DNA from: DASZJY01 sp036260255
Lineage (GTDB): Bacteria; Actinomycetota; Acidimicrobiia; Acidimicrobiales; AC-14
Length of the DNA stretch: 38,528 nt
Reading direction: 5' to 3'
Assembly (NCBI GenBank): GCA_036260255.1
Contig: DATAAF010000064.1
Coordinates: 1 to 38,528 of the forward strand
Positions 22,724-30,557 of this stretch are shown here, in pieces; positions within the stretch are counted from its first letter, which is position 1; each line of letters opens with the position of its first letter. The position numbers and the translations under genes are program-made. The notes beneath the pieces are model-generated. The model had not been told where the DNA came from. It saw nothing but the letters and a program-made list of their open reading frames with translations, and did no database searches.

Positions 22724-23522
22724 GCCCGGTTCGTCGTCCACGTCTCCGCTCTGCTACAAAACGGGTACGGCCTGGATCCTCGATCTCGACGGTGTGATCT
22801 GGCTCAGCTCCGACCCGGTGCGGGGCTCGGCCAAGGCGGTGGGGCGCCTGCGGGAGGCGGGAGAGCGGATCATCTTCGTCACCAACAACTCGTCGCACCC
22901 CGTCGGCGACGTGATCGAGAAGCTGGCCGGCATGGACATCGAGGCCGACGAGGACGAGGTCGCCACCTCGGCGCTGGCCTCGGCGGAGATGCTCGAGCCG
23001 GGCACCACGGCGCTGGTCTGCGCCGGCGTCGGGGTCAAGGAGGCCCTCGAGCGCCGAGGCGTCGAGCCCGTGTACGAGGGCCCGGCCGACGCGGTGATCG
23101 TTGGGTGGCACCGGGAGTTCGACTACGAGCGGCTCACCGCCGCCTACCACGCGGTCGACGACGGTGCCCGCCTGATCGGCACCAACGACGACCCCACCTA
23201 CCCGACCCCCGACCGCCCCATCCCGGGTGGCGGATCGCTCCTGGCGGCGGTGGCGGTGGCCGCCGGCGTCGAACCCGAGGTGGCGGGCAAGCCGCACCAG
23301 CCCATGGCCGACCTCATCAGGTCACGCCTGGGCGACGACGTCGAGGGAGCGATCCTCGTCGGTGACCGACCCTCCACCGACGGCAAGATGGCCGAGCTCC
23401 TCGGCGTGCGCTTCGCCCTCGTGATGAGTGGCGTCACCACGCCCGACGAGGTGCCCGACGACCCCGCGCCCGAGCACGTGGTCGACGACCTCGAGTCCCT
23501 GGTCGAAGAGCTGCTCGACTGA
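22722..23522 (+). CDS. HAD-IIA family phosphatase (NagD/PGP-like)
   Basis: 266 residues. WILDLDGVIW (Asp21 and Asp23, nucleophile and acid), IIFVTNNSSHP (motif II Thr), a C2-type cap (roughly 80-185), GKPHQPMADLI (motif III Lys) and LVGDRPSTDGKMAELLG (motif IV). This subfamily dephosphorylates small sugar phosphates or nucleotides, such as phosphoglycolate; the substrate is not clear. The ATG at 22722 is the only reasonable start, overlapping the divergent dehydrogenase start. No Shine-Dalgarno is visible, so a leaderless transcript is possible. Confidence 0.87.
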   Translation: MPGSSSTSPLCYKTGTAWILDLDGVIWLSSDPVRGSAKAVGRLREAGERIIFVTNNSSHPVGDVIEKLAGMDIEADEDEVATSALASAEMLEPGTTALVCAGVGVKEALERRGVEPVYEGPADAVIVGWHREFDYERLTAAYHAVDDGARLIGTNDDPTYPTPDRPIPGGGSLLAAVAVAAGVEPEVAGKPHQPMADLIRSRLGDDVEGAILVGDRPSTDGKMAELLGVRFALVMSGVTTPDEVPDDPAPEHVVDDLESLVEELLD

Positions 23523-23594
23523 TCCGGCTTCGCCGGTCGACCGGAGCGCCTCGCAACTCGCCCGAGTGGAGCGAAGCGAACGACCGCGAAGCCG

Positions 23595-24029
23595 CTAGGA
23601 GTTGGCGTACACCCAGGGGTAGGCGGTGAGGTCGCGGCGGCGGTCGGCGCACTCGTCGCTGAGGGCGTTGATCTGCAGGGTCGCCTTGCCCGGCTCCTGC
23701 TCGCCGGTGACCACCATCTCGTAGGTGCCGACCGTCTCGCCGCAGTTCTCCGTCTGCACCTCGAGGCGGCCGTCCTGGAGGGTGAACTTTCCGCTGTCGG
23801 GGCCACCGCCGGCCGGCGCCACGAGCACCAGGTCGCCATTGCCGCGGAGTTGGAGCACGGCCCTGCTGAGCGACCGGTAGATGCCCTGCACGTCGGAGGG
23901 CTGCTGGGGCGTTCCCGCCGCCGGAGGCCGTACGTTTTCGACCCGCTCCACCTGTCGAACGGTGTCACAGGCGGCGACGAGCAGGACGATGGCGACGATC
24001 CCCGACAACCGTCTCACGTGTCGGGCCAT
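23595..24029 (-). CDS. Small predicted lipoprotein of unknown function
   Basis: 144 residues. MARHVRRLSGIVAIVLLVAAC is a clear lipoprotein signal with the lipobox ending at Cys21. The mature part (about 120 residues) contains alternating strand-like stretches (AVLQLRGNGDLVLVAP, KFTLQDGRLEVQTENCG, TYEMVVTGEQ, KATLQINAL) and two further Cys that may pair. I do not recognise the family. An upstream in-frame TTG (24044) would extend it by five residues; the ATG fits the signal peptide better. Divergent from the HU gene. Confidence 0.75.
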   Translation of the reverse strand: MARHVRRLSGIVAIVLLVAACDTVRQVERVENVRPPAAGTPQQPSDVQGIYRSLSRAVLQLRGNGDLVLVAPAGGGPDSGKFTLQDGRLEVQTENCGETVGTYEMVVTGEQEPGKATLQINALSDECADRRRDLTAYPWVYANS

Positions 24030-24099
24030 GAAAAAGCGTTGCAAACAAAGGGCTTCTCGTCCAGGTGGCGCTGGAACCCTTGCGGCACAACGGAAATGC

Positions 24100-24128
24100 T
24101 TGACCTGGGCATGTCATTCGAGTCTGAT
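24100..24128 (+). promoter_or_regulatory. Putative promoter of the HU/H1-like operon
   Basis: TTGACC (24100-24105), 17 bases, then TCTGAT (24123-24128); five of six and four of six match the consensus. It lies about 35 bases before the HU start, in a 133-base gap notably richer in A and T than the flanking genes. Confidence 0.5.
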
Positions 24129-24162
24129 TGGTCGGGTACTTGCCCCTGACTGGGAGGTGGCG

Positions 24163-24588
24163 GTGAACAAGGCAGACGTGGTCGACCGAGTGGCGGGAGA
24201 GGCAGGTGTCCCTCGCCAGCAGGCCGAGAGCGTTCTGAACGCGTTCTTCGACACGGTCCGTTCCGCAGCGCGGAGCGGCGACCGGGTCGGCTGGCCGGGC
24301 TTCGGCTCGTTCTCCACGACCCAGCGGAGGGCCCGCACCGGCCGCAACCCTCGCACCGGCGAGGCGGTGAGGATCCCGGCGACGAGGGCGGTCAAGTTCT
24401 CCGCCAGCTCCACGCTCAAGGAGTTCCTCAACGCCGGCGGGGCGAAGAAGGCGGGCGGCACCAAGAAGGCGGCGGCCAAGAAGGCGGGCGGGGCGAAGAA
24501 GGCGGCCAAGAAGGCGCCGGCCAAGAAGGCACTGGCCAAGAAGGCGGGCGGCGCCAAGAAGGTCGCCAAGTCCGGTCGTAGCCGTTGA
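24163..24588 (+). CDS. HU-family DNA-binding protein with lysine/alanine-rich tail
   Basis: 141 residues. VNKADVVDRVAGEAGVPRQQAESVLNAF is the HU dimerisation helix pair, and GFGSFSTTQRRARTGRNPRTGE the DNA-binding beta-arm (usual HU pattern GFGxFxxxxRxARxGRNPxTGE). After residue 90 a tail of about 50 residues repeats KKAGG, KKAAK and APAKKA, as in HupB of actinobacteria, giving extra non-specific DNA binding. The GTG at 24163 is chosen since GGGAGG lies five bases upstream and VNKAD is the normal HU start; the GTG two codons earlier overlaps the ribosome site. A H1-like gene follows after 13 bases. Confidence 0.95.
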   Translation: MNKADVVDRVAGEAGVPRQQAESVLNAFFDTVRSAARSGDRVGWPGFGSFSTTQRRARTGRNPRTGEAVRIPATRAVKFSASSTLKEFLNAGGAKKAGGTKKAAAKKAGGAKKAAKKAPAKKALAKKAGGAKKVAKSGRSR

Positions 24589-24601
24589 GGGAGGGCAGCA
24601 G

Positions 24602-24946
24602 ATGAGCGTGGTGAAGAAGGTCCGGGCTGCGGCCAAGAAGACGGTCGCCGCCGTCAAGGAGAAGGCCCCCGTGGGCAAGAAGGCGGCCGCCAAGGCGCCG
24701 GCCAAGAAGTCGCCCGTGAAGCAGGCGGCCAAGAAGGCGCCGGTCAAGAAGGGCGCCGGCAAGAAGGCGGCGGCGACCAAGGCCCCGGTCAAGAAGTCCA
24801 CCGTCAAGAAGGGGGCCAAGAAGCTGCTGGCCAAGAAGACGGCCGCCAAGAAGGGCGCTCTGGCCCCGGCGAAGCAGCCTCAGAAGAGGTACAGCGCCAA
24901 GAAGACGAGGGAGACGGCCGAGAAGATCCCCGGCCCGCCCGCGTAG
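24602..24946 (+). CDS. Histone H1-like lysine/alanine-rich protein
   Basis: 114 residues, nearly all Lys, Ala, Pro, Val: repeated KKAPVKK, AKKSPVK, KKAAATK and KKGAKK units with no globular domain. It resembles the tail of the HU protein encoded 13 bases upstream and the C-terminal domain of eukaryotic H1, so a DNA-compacting, disordered protein is likely. ATG with GAGGGAGGG upstream. The last 25 residues (QKRYSAKKTRETAEKIPGPPA) are less repetitive. Confidence 0.8.
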   Translation: MSVVKKVRAAAKKTVAAVKEKAPVGKKAAAKAPAKKSPVKQAAKKAPVKKGAGKKAAATKAPVKKSTVKKGAKKLLAKKTAAKKGALAPAKQPQKRYSAKKTRETAEKIPGPPA

Positions 24947-24967
24947 GCGCGCCAACGTCTACGACCG

Positions 24968-25702
24968 CTACAGGTCGCGTATCGCCTTGAAGCTCTCGCC
25001 GTAGTCGAGGCCGGCGAGGCGGCCGTGCTCCCGGGCCCGGTCGTGGACGCGCTGGCGGAACTGCTCGAGCTCCTCGGCCGACGGTTCGTCGGCGATCCGC
25101 ATGGTCGAGCGGTACTGGCTGCGATGGCACAAGAGGGCGGCGAGCTTGGTGTCGAGGTGGGCAGACACGTCCTCGACGTGGTCGGGCTCGTCGGCCTCCC
25201 AAAGGAGCAGCGTGGTGGGCCGGTGCGGCGGTGCGGCCAGCTCGGGGAAGAAGTGGGGGTCGCGGGCGGCGACGATGCCGTCGGTGAGCAGGAAGCCCGC
25301 CGCCCGGTGATCGGGGTGCAGCCGGTAGCGCTTCCACGGGTCGTGCCCGAGGATGACCTCGGGCCGGAGACGGCGGATCCACGACGCCACCTCCCAGCGC
25401 TGGCGGAGCCCGGCCTGCAGCTCGCCGTCGGTCCAGCCGCAGAAGACCACTTCGCCCGACCCTCCCAGCGCCCGGGCCGCCGCTCGCTGCTCGTCCCGCC
25501 GCATCGCCACCAGCTCGGCCACGTCCTGATCGGGGTCCCACGAGCCCTTGGACCCGTCGGTGCAGACGAGGTGGAGGATCTCGCAGCCGCTCGCCGCCCA
25601 CTTGGCCAGCGTCCCCCCGCACCCGAACTCGACGTCGTCGGGGTGGGCGCCTACGGCCAGCGCCCGGGCCGGTAGGGGCAGGTCGACGGTGATATCCGTC
25701 AC
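24968..25702 (-). CDS. PIG-L/LmbE family deacetylase
   Basis: 244 residues. AVGAHPDDVEFGCGGTLAKW holds the zinc-binding and catalytic HPDD motif, and HPDHRAAG the second metal-binding motif. PIG-L enzymes remove acetyl groups from N-acetylglucosamine-type substrates; in actinobacteria relatives include MshB and Mca of mycothiol metabolism, and this copy could be either or a different carbohydrate deacetylase. GTG start overlaps the cofC stop by four bases (GTGA). Last gene of a three-gene coupled operon. Confidence 0.9.
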   Translation of the reverse strand: MTDITVDLPLPARALAVGAHPDDVEFGCGGTLAKWAASGCEILHLVCTDGSKGSWDPDQDVAELVAMRRDEQRAAARALGGSGEVVFCGWTDGELQAGLRQRWEVASWIRRLRPEVILGHDPWKRYRLHPDHRAAGFLLTDGIVAARDPHFFPELAAPPHRPTTLLLWEADEPDHVEDVSAHLDTKLAALLCHRSQYRSTMRIADEPSAEELEQFRQRVHDRAREHGRLAGLDYGESFKAIRDL

Positions 25703-26271
25703 GCGGTCGCGGCCACCAGGTCCGACGGGAGATCGACGTCGTGGCCGAGGAGCGGCTCGCGCACGACCCGCAGCGGCAGGTCGAGGCGGCGGGCCTCGGC
25801 GCCGTGACGGGCGAACGAGCCGGGGCCGTAGGAGAAGGTGAAGGCGCTGTCCGACGGGACGCAGATCACGTTGGTGCCGTCGTCGCGGTGGTCGGGGACC
25901 AGGGTGACGCCGGCGAAGGCGCCGACCCAGCCGAGGTCGCGGGCGACGGCCAGGTCGGCGTGGGCGACGATCACCCGCCTCGCCCCCTCCCGGGCGAGCC
26001 GGGCGACGCCCGCCTCCACGGCGCGGTTCAGCCCTCGCTCGGGCTCCCAGACGACCAGGGCGCCGTGGTCGCGCGCCCACGCCGCCACCTCGGTGTCGTC
26101 GCACACCACCGCCACCGGGAGCGACCCGGCGCAGGCGACGACGTGGCTGGCCATGGCCCGCGCCAGCTCCCGTCGGGCCTCGGGGCCGAGGGCGGGGGCG
26201 AGCCGAAGCTTGGCGTCAGCGAAGGACTTCACCGGCAGCAGCACCGCCACCGGGCCCAACCCGAGGGTCAC
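25699..26271 (-). CDS. cofC: CofC/FbiD-like guanylyltransferase of coenzyme F420 synthesis
   Basis: 190 residues, the usual size. LLPVKSFADAKLRLAPAL is the family's nucleotide-binding N-terminus, VCDDTEVAAWARDHGA and GLNRAVEAGVARL follow, then AHADLAVA (acidic metal site) and PDHRDDGTNVICVP with FSYGPGSFARH at the substrate site. The enzyme loads phosphoenolpyruvate (bacteria) or phospholactate with GMP for F420. Both ends overlap neighbouring genes (GTGA), placing it between a metallophosphoesterase and a PIG-L deacetylase. No fbiA, fbiB or fbiC is in the window. Confidence 0.9.
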   Translation of the reverse strand: MTLGLGPVAVLLPVKSFADAKLRLAPALGPEARRELARAMASHVVACAGSLPVAVVCDDTEVAAWARDHGALVVWEPERGLNRAVEAGVARLAREGARRVIVAHADLAVARDLGWVGAFAGVTLVPDHRDDGTNVICVPSDSAFTFSYGPGSFARHGAEARRLDLPLRVVREPLLGHDVDLPSDLVAATA

Positions 26272-27131
26272 GGGAGGTGCGCCGTCCGGGTGAACATCGC
26301 GGTGAGCTCGGGCGTGGTGGTGAGGGCCATCCGGCGGCGGTCGAGGACCCCCGCCAGCGCCTCGCCGTCGCCCGGGTAGCGGAGGGTCACCCGGACCTCG
26401 TCGTCGCTGATCTTGAGCACGTTGTAGGACGGCCGGGTGTAGCCCCGGAGCCGGTACGACGAGACGGTGCCGGAGTTGACGATGAGCACCTCGTCGAGCA
26501 GCCACAGGTAGGGCACGTGCTTGTGCCCCGACAGGACGAGGTCGACGTCGACGTCGGCGAGGAGGGCGAGCACGTCGCCGGCGTCCCACACGGTGTTGCG
26601 CTCCCGGCCGGTGCCCGGCACCGGCACGAGGTGGTGGTGGAGGACGAACACCCGGTAGTCGGCCTCTACCTCGAGCTTCTCCCGGATCCACCGGTAGCGC
26701 TCCCGCCCGACCTCGCCCTCGGCCAGGTCGGGCTTGGAGGAGTCGATGGCCACGACCTGCACCCGCCAGGGCCCCCTGCCGTCGGGCTCGCCGACGGGCA
26801 CGGTGAGCGACATCACCCTGTCCCCCTTGTCGGGCACGTCGCCCGCGCCGAAGGCGTCGCTGAAGTGGAGGTAGCCGACGTTCTTCGAGTCGTGGTTGCC
26901 AGGGATCACCAGCACGTCCAAGCCCTGGGCGAACAGAGGGTCGAGGTAGCGCCGGGCGGTGTCGAACTCGGGCGGGTAGCCCTCAGCGGTGAGGTCCCCG
27001 CCGATGACGACCAGGTCGGGGCGCAGGGCGAGGACCTCGTCGACCGCCGCCTTGAGCAGCGCCCCGTCGAAGTACGGGGAGCCGCAGTGCAGGTCGGACA
27101 GCTGGGCGACGACGAAGGGACCTCCCTCCAT
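26268..27131 (-). CDS. Metallophosphoesterase (calcineurin-like)
   Basis: 287 residues. VAQLSDLHCGSPYF, DLVVIGGDLTAEGYP, LVIPGNHDSKN, VFVLHHHLVPVPG and LVLSGHKHVPYLW are the five metal-binding motifs in order, like cyclic-nucleotide phosphodiesterase (class III) relatives. The substrate is unknown. It heads the operon with cofC and the PIG-L gene. The ATG at 27131 has no Shine-Dalgarno but a -10-like TACACT ends six bases upstream, so translation is probably leaderless. Confidence 0.9.
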   Translation of the reverse strand: MEGGPFVVAQLSDLHCGSPYFDGALLKAAVDEVLALRPDLVVIGGDLTAEGYPPEFDTARRYLDPLFAQGLDVLVIPGNHDSKNVGYLHFSDAFGAGDVPDKGDRVMSLTVPVGEPDGRGPWRVQVVAIDSSKPDLAEGEVGRERYRWIREKLEVEADYRVFVLHHHLVPVPGTGRERNTVWDAGDVLALLADVDVDLVLSGHKHVPYLWLLDEVLIVNSGTVSSYRLRGYTRPSYNVLKISDDEVRVTLRYPGDGEALAGVLDRRRMALTTTPELTAMFTRTAHLP

Positions 27132-27137
27132 GGACCG

Positions 27138-27143
27138 AGTGTA
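27138..27143 (-). promoter_or_regulatory. Leaderless-type -10 element of the metallophosphoesterase operon
   Basis: TACACT on the minus strand, with six bases to the ATG: the TANNNT-to-start arrangement typical of actinobacterial leaderless genes. The -35 region is not obvious. Confidence 0.45.
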
Positions 27144-27173
27144 CGAGAGAGGGCCGTCCCGCCGGCCTCAAGA

Positions 27174-27209
27174 TATGGTCACGGCGCCGGATGGGGTAGG
27201 GCCCCATCC
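27174..27209 (+). promoter_or_regulatory. gpsA promoter element and 5' leader hairpin
   Basis: TATGGT (27174-27179) fits a -10 element. Ten bases on, GGATGGGG (27189-27196) pairs perfectly with CCCCATCC (27202-27209) over a five-base loop, so the stem would stand at or near the very 5' end of the gpsA transcript. It may protect the RNA. No T-run follows, so it is not a classical terminator. Confidence 0.4.
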
Positions 27210-27237
27210 AAGGCGAGGAGGGGGAGGCGACATCGGC

Positions 27238-28251
27238 GTGGCGACGAGGGTGGTGGTGCTCGGCGCCGGATCGTGGGGCACGACGCTGGCCGCCATGCTC
27301 GGCCCGCGGGTCGCGACGGTGCTGTGGGCCCGCCGACCCGAGCTGGCCGACCGCCTCAGTCGCGAGCGGCGCAACCCCGACTACGTCGGCGACCTCCGCC
27401 TCCCCGACGAGGTGTCGGTGACGGCCGAGCTGGAGCGGGCGGTGGCGGGGGCGGACCTGGTGGTCATGGCGGTGCCGTCCCACGGGTTCCGGGGTGTCCT
27501 CTCCGCCGCCGCCCCCCATATCGGTCCCGCGGTGCCCGTGCTGAGCGTCACCAAGGGCATGGAGCAGGGCACGCTCAAGCGGATGACCGAGGTGGTCGCC
27601 GAGGTGCTGCCGGGCCATGCCCGCGCCGTTCTCACCGGCCCCAACCTGGCCGAGGAGGTTGGGCTGGGTCACCCCACCGCCAGCGTGGTGGCGGTGGCGG
27701 GCGAGGGTCGTGACGGGCTGGCGACCGAGCTCCAGCAGCTGTGCTCGACCGACACGTTCCGGGTCTACACGAACCCCGACCTGGTGGGCTGCGAGCTGGC
27801 CGGGTCGGTGAAGAACGTCATGGCCATCGCCTCGGGCATCTGCGACGGCATGGGGTTCGGGGACAACACCCGCGCCGCCGTCATCACGAGGGGGCTTGCC
27901 GAGCTCTCTCGCTTGGGCGTCGCCCTGGGTGGCCAGCCCCTGACCTTCGCCGGCCTGGCCGGCATGGGCGACCTGGTGGCGACCTGCATGAGCCGCCGCA
28001 GCCGCAACCGCTGGGTCGGTGAGCAGCTGGGCCGCGGCCGCAGCATCGCCGACATCACCGCGGGGACCCGCATGGTGGCCGAGGGGGTGCGGACGTCGCA
28101 GGCGGTGGTCGAGCTGGCCGCCCGGGCCGGCGTGGAGACGCCCATCGCCTGCGAGGTGGTGGCGGTGATCCACGAGGGCAAGCCGGCGGCCGAGGCCCTC
28201 GCCTCGCTCATGGCCCGGGTGATGAAGGCCGAGCTGCACGGCATCATCTGA
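27238..28251 (+). CDS. gpsA: Glycerol-3-phosphate dehydrogenase [NAD(P)+]
   Basis: 337 residues. VVVLGAGSWGTTLAAML is the Rossmann GxGxxG; LSVTKGMEQ and LTGPNLAEEV (GpsA signature), then CELAGSVKNVMAIASGICDGMGFGDNTRAA with the catalytic Lys in VKN, and GLAGMGDLVATCMSRRSRNR. It reduces dihydroxyacetone phosphate to sn-glycerol 3-phosphate for phospholipids. The GTG at 27238 gives a complete N-terminus; GGGGAGG lies 10 bases upstream. It is divergent from the metallophosphoesterase operon. Confidence 0.97.
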   Translation: MATRVVVLGAGSWGTTLAAMLGPRVATVLWARRPELADRLSRERRNPDYVGDLRLPDEVSVTAELERAVAGADLVVMAVPSHGFRGVLSAAAPHIGPAVPVLSVTKGMEQGTLKRMTEVVAEVLPGHARAVLTGPNLAEEVGLGHPTASVVAVAGEGRDGLATELQQLCSTDTFRVYTNPDLVGCELAGSVKNVMAIASGICDGMGFGDNTRAAVITRGLAELSRLGVALGGQPLTFAGLAGMGDLVATCMSRRSRNRWVGEQLGRGRSIADITAGTRMVAEGVRTSQAVVELAARAGVETPIACEVVAVIHEGKPAAEALASLMARVMKAELHGII

Positions 28252-28257
28252 CGTCTT

Positions 28258-28815
28258 TCAGAGCGAGGGCAGCCGGGCCTGGCGGGCCACCTCCTGGCGG
28301 GACGCGAACCCGATGGCCAGCGAGACCTCGTTGACCAGGGCCAGGCCCCGTCGCTCGAAGTCGAACCGGTAGGTGACGCAGCCTCCGGGGAACTGGTACG
28401 TGCGCACGCCCCGATAGGCGCGCAGCACCGACTCGACCCGCTCGAACCGCCGGGTGCCGGGCTCGTCGCTCACGATCTCGGTGGCGCCGGCGACGTTGCA
28501 CGACCGGCGGAGCGTGACCCGCACCGCCCGGTCGCCGGCGCGGTCGGAGTCGAGGGCGAAGAACGAGTGGCCGTCGCGGATGTCGATGGTCTCGAACGTC
28601 CACCCCGCCGGGGTCGTCTCGATGCAGGGGACCATCTCGGCGCTGGGCACCGACTGGGCCATGAGCACGAGCGTGTCGGTGTTCAGGCAGTCGGGGACGA
28701 CGTTCGACTTGTACCGGGTCGCGCAGCCCGAGAGCACGACCGCCGCGGCCAACCCCAGGGGCAGCAGGCGCCAGCGCTCCCGCCGAAGTCCCCGGCGCGA
28801 GGGGAAACGGCTCAC
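28258..28815 (-). CDS. Predicted lipoprotein of unknown function
   Basis: 185 residues. VSRFPSRRGLRRERWRLLPLGLAAAVVLSGC has a basic start, hydrophobic stretch and lipobox. The mature domain has four more Cys (PDCLN, VPCIE, RSCN, GGCV) that could form two disulfides, and strand-rich segments around TFETIDIRDGHSFFALDSD. I do not recognise the family. The GTG start overlaps the stop of the upstream kinase-like gene by four bases (GTGA), so it is co-translated with that membrane protein and may work with it at the cell surface. It is convergent with gpsA. Confidence 0.8.
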   Translation of the reverse strand: MSRFPSRRGLRRERWRLLPLGLAAAVVLSGCATRYKSNVVPDCLNTDTLVLMAQSVPSAEMVPCIETTPAGWTFETIDIRDGHSFFALDSDRAGDRAVRVTLRRSCNVAGATEIVSDEPGTRRFERVESVLRAYRGVRTYQFPGGCVTYRFDFERRGLALVNEVSLAIGFASRQEVARQARLPSL

Positions 28816-30557
28816 AGGACTCTGATGTCGCCCATCGCGTTGAAGATCCCGAGGACGGCGAGGGCGGTGCCGGCCAGGACGGCGGCGCTCAGCCCCAGGC
28901 GGCGGAGGCTCCAGTGCTGTATGCGGATGGGGGGCCGGTCGGGGGCCAGGTCGCGCATCCGCCGGAGGCAGTCGCGGCCGTCCTCCCGCAGCCGCGCCCG
29001 GAGCTGGGCGGGCATCGTCACCCCCCGGGTGGCGGCGAAGGCCTCGGCCAGCTCGTCGTCGGAGAACAGGAGCCGAGCCCGGGCGTAGACGAGGTCGGGG
29101 TCGCTGCTCAGGGCCAGCACGAGCATCATGTTGGCCAGGTCGACGGCCTGCCGCCACGGCGAAGGGCGCACCTCGGCGAAGGCCAGGTCCACGAGGAAGA
29201 CCTTGCCGTTGCGCAGCAGCACGTTGGCCGGCTTGATGTCGCGGTGGGCCAGTCCGGCGTCCCAGAGGCGGCGCACGACGGCCAGCCCGTCGTCGATCAC
29301 CGACTCGTCGATGAGGACCTCGCCGATCTCGACCGCGCCCTGCAGGAACTCGGTGACGATCAGGTACTCGCGCTCCGGAGTGATCTCGACGAAGCCGTAG
29401 CACTCCGCCACCGGCAGGTCGTGGGCCGCCATCAGGCGGAGCAGGTAGTCCTCGTACTCGACCAGCCGCCGCACGCTCGAGTAGGTGGCCTCGTCCTCCA
29501 GCCGACCGTAGAGGAGCGTGCGCCCGAGCTTGTACCAACGGTCGGAGCGCAGGTGGGTGGCGGTGTAGAGCTTGCCGAACAGGGCCGGCGGGTCGTCGGT
29601 GGCCAGCTTGACGAGGAGCGGGGTCGACCCCCACGAGCCCTCCAGGGCGAAGGGCTCCACCGACACAACCTCGAGCCCCAGCTGCTCGGTGAGGGCGCGG
29701 CAGATGGCCTCACCCCGGCGTCCGCCGACGTCGACGTGGGCCGTCCGCTGCCGCCGGTACGTGATGGGAAAGACCTCGGCCGGGGCCAGCAGCCGGAAGG
29801 CGACCGTCGGGATGGCCACGCCGACCACGGCGCCGATGAGGACGTCGGTCGGGTTCTCGACGGCGAGGTAGATCTGGGCGAAGCCCAGCAACACGAGCAG
29901 CGCCCCGATCACCCACACGATCGGCGACGTGCGCTGCTCCTCGGGCGGCACCTCCGGACCCCTTGCCACCCGCCACCGTCCCTGGGGCACGAGCGTGTAG
30001 GCGATCCCGACCAGGGTGAGGCCGAGCCCGACCATGGGGCGCGAGGGATGGGAGAACCCGTCCCACTCGCCGAGGATGGGCACGTTCACGGGGCGGGGAC
30101 GGGCGAGCACGATCTGCACGAGCGACGTCAGCCAGATGGCGAAGAGCGCGCATCCCCCGAACACCAGCACGTGGCGGAAGCGGCGGAAGGCGGCGGCGAC
30201 GACGAGCACCACCACGGTGACGACGAGCAGCACCCGTTCGTCGCCCATCCACTGCACGCCACGCATGACCCGGGTCAGGCTCGGCGTCCGCCATTCCGCC
30301 ACCGCCCGCAGGATCGCCCGGTCGACGGTGTCGGCGCTCGGTCGCCGGCCGGTGAGGAAGAGGACGAACCAGAAGAGGAGGACCGCCCCGGCGAGCGCCG
30401 CCCACACCAGCCCGCTGCGGCGCAGGTCCTTCGGAAGGGGCGGCGGCGCGCCGGACGGGCGTCGGCGGGTGGGACGGACCGAGGGAGGGGTGCTGTGCTC
30501 GTGGGACAATGCCGCCGTGCGGCTCCCTCCCCGTCGCCGCCTGGGGACATCAGTCAT
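28812..30557 (-). CDS. Degenerate PAP2 membrane domain fused to a kinase-like domain
   Basis: About 581 residues. The N-terminal half has five or six membrane helices arranged as in PAP2 phosphatases, but the catalytic motifs are altered: SHPSRPM stands where PSGH is expected and YLAVENPTD where the motif usually carries His. The C-terminal half is protein kinase-like: LAHRDIKPANVLL (Asp440), then KVFLVDLAFAEV with DLA in place of DFG. A last helix (LGLSAAVLAGTALAVLGIF) anchors the C-terminus. It may sense or phosphorylate a lipid or polyprenyl carrier (inference). Start unclear: ATG 30557 behind GAGG, or TTG 30509; both overlap or touch the divergent lipoprotein gene. Confidence 0.8.
   Translation of the reverse strand: MTDVPRRRRGGSRTAALSHEHSTPPSVRPTRRRPSGAPPPLPKDLRRSGLVWAALAGAVLLFWFVLFLTGRRPSADTVDRAILRAVAEWRTPSLTRVMRGVQWMGDERVLLVVTVVVLVVAAAFRRFRHVLVFGGCALFAIWLTSLVQIVLARPRPVNVPILGEWDGFSHPSRPMVGLGLTLVGIAYTLVPQGRWRVARGPEVPPEEQRTSPIVWVIGALLVLLGFAQIYLAVENPTDVLIGAVVGVAIPTVAFRLLAPAEVFPITYRRQRTAHVDVGGRRGEAICRALTEQLGLEVVSVEPFALEGSWGSTPLLVKLATDDPPALFGKLYTATHLRSDRWYKLGRTLLYGRLEDEATYSSVRRLVEYEDYLLRLMAAHDLPVAECYGFVEITPEREYLIVTEFLQGAVEIGEVLIDESVIDDGLAVVRRLWDAGLAHRDIKPANVLLRNGKVFLVDLAFAEVRPSPWRQAVDLANMMLVLALSSDPDLVYARARLLFSDDELAEAFAATRGVTMPAQLRARLREDGRDCLRRMRDLAPDRPPIRIQHWSLRRLGLSAAVLAGTALAVLGIFNAMGDIRVL
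30505..30510 (+). promoter_or_regulatory. Leaderless-type -10 element of the binding-lipoprotein gene
   Basis: GACAAT six bases before the GTG start at 30517, matching four of six bases of the -10 consensus. No Shine-Dalgarno is visible, which fits a leaderless transcript. Confidence 0.35.

Noticed and set aside
23523..23594. GC-rich hairpin and GAGCGAAGCGA-like sequence as a strong terminator or mobile repeat
   Set aside because: The CCGGC/GCCGG stem is only five base pairs without a T-run, and the short repeat is common in high-GC DNA; too weak to call.
28816..29634. 458-codon extension of the lipoprotein frame
   Set aside because: The extra part is Arg/Ala/Pro-rich and antisense-like to nothing known; it is the kinase gene read in another frame. 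The GTG at 28815 gives a clean lipoprotein signal.
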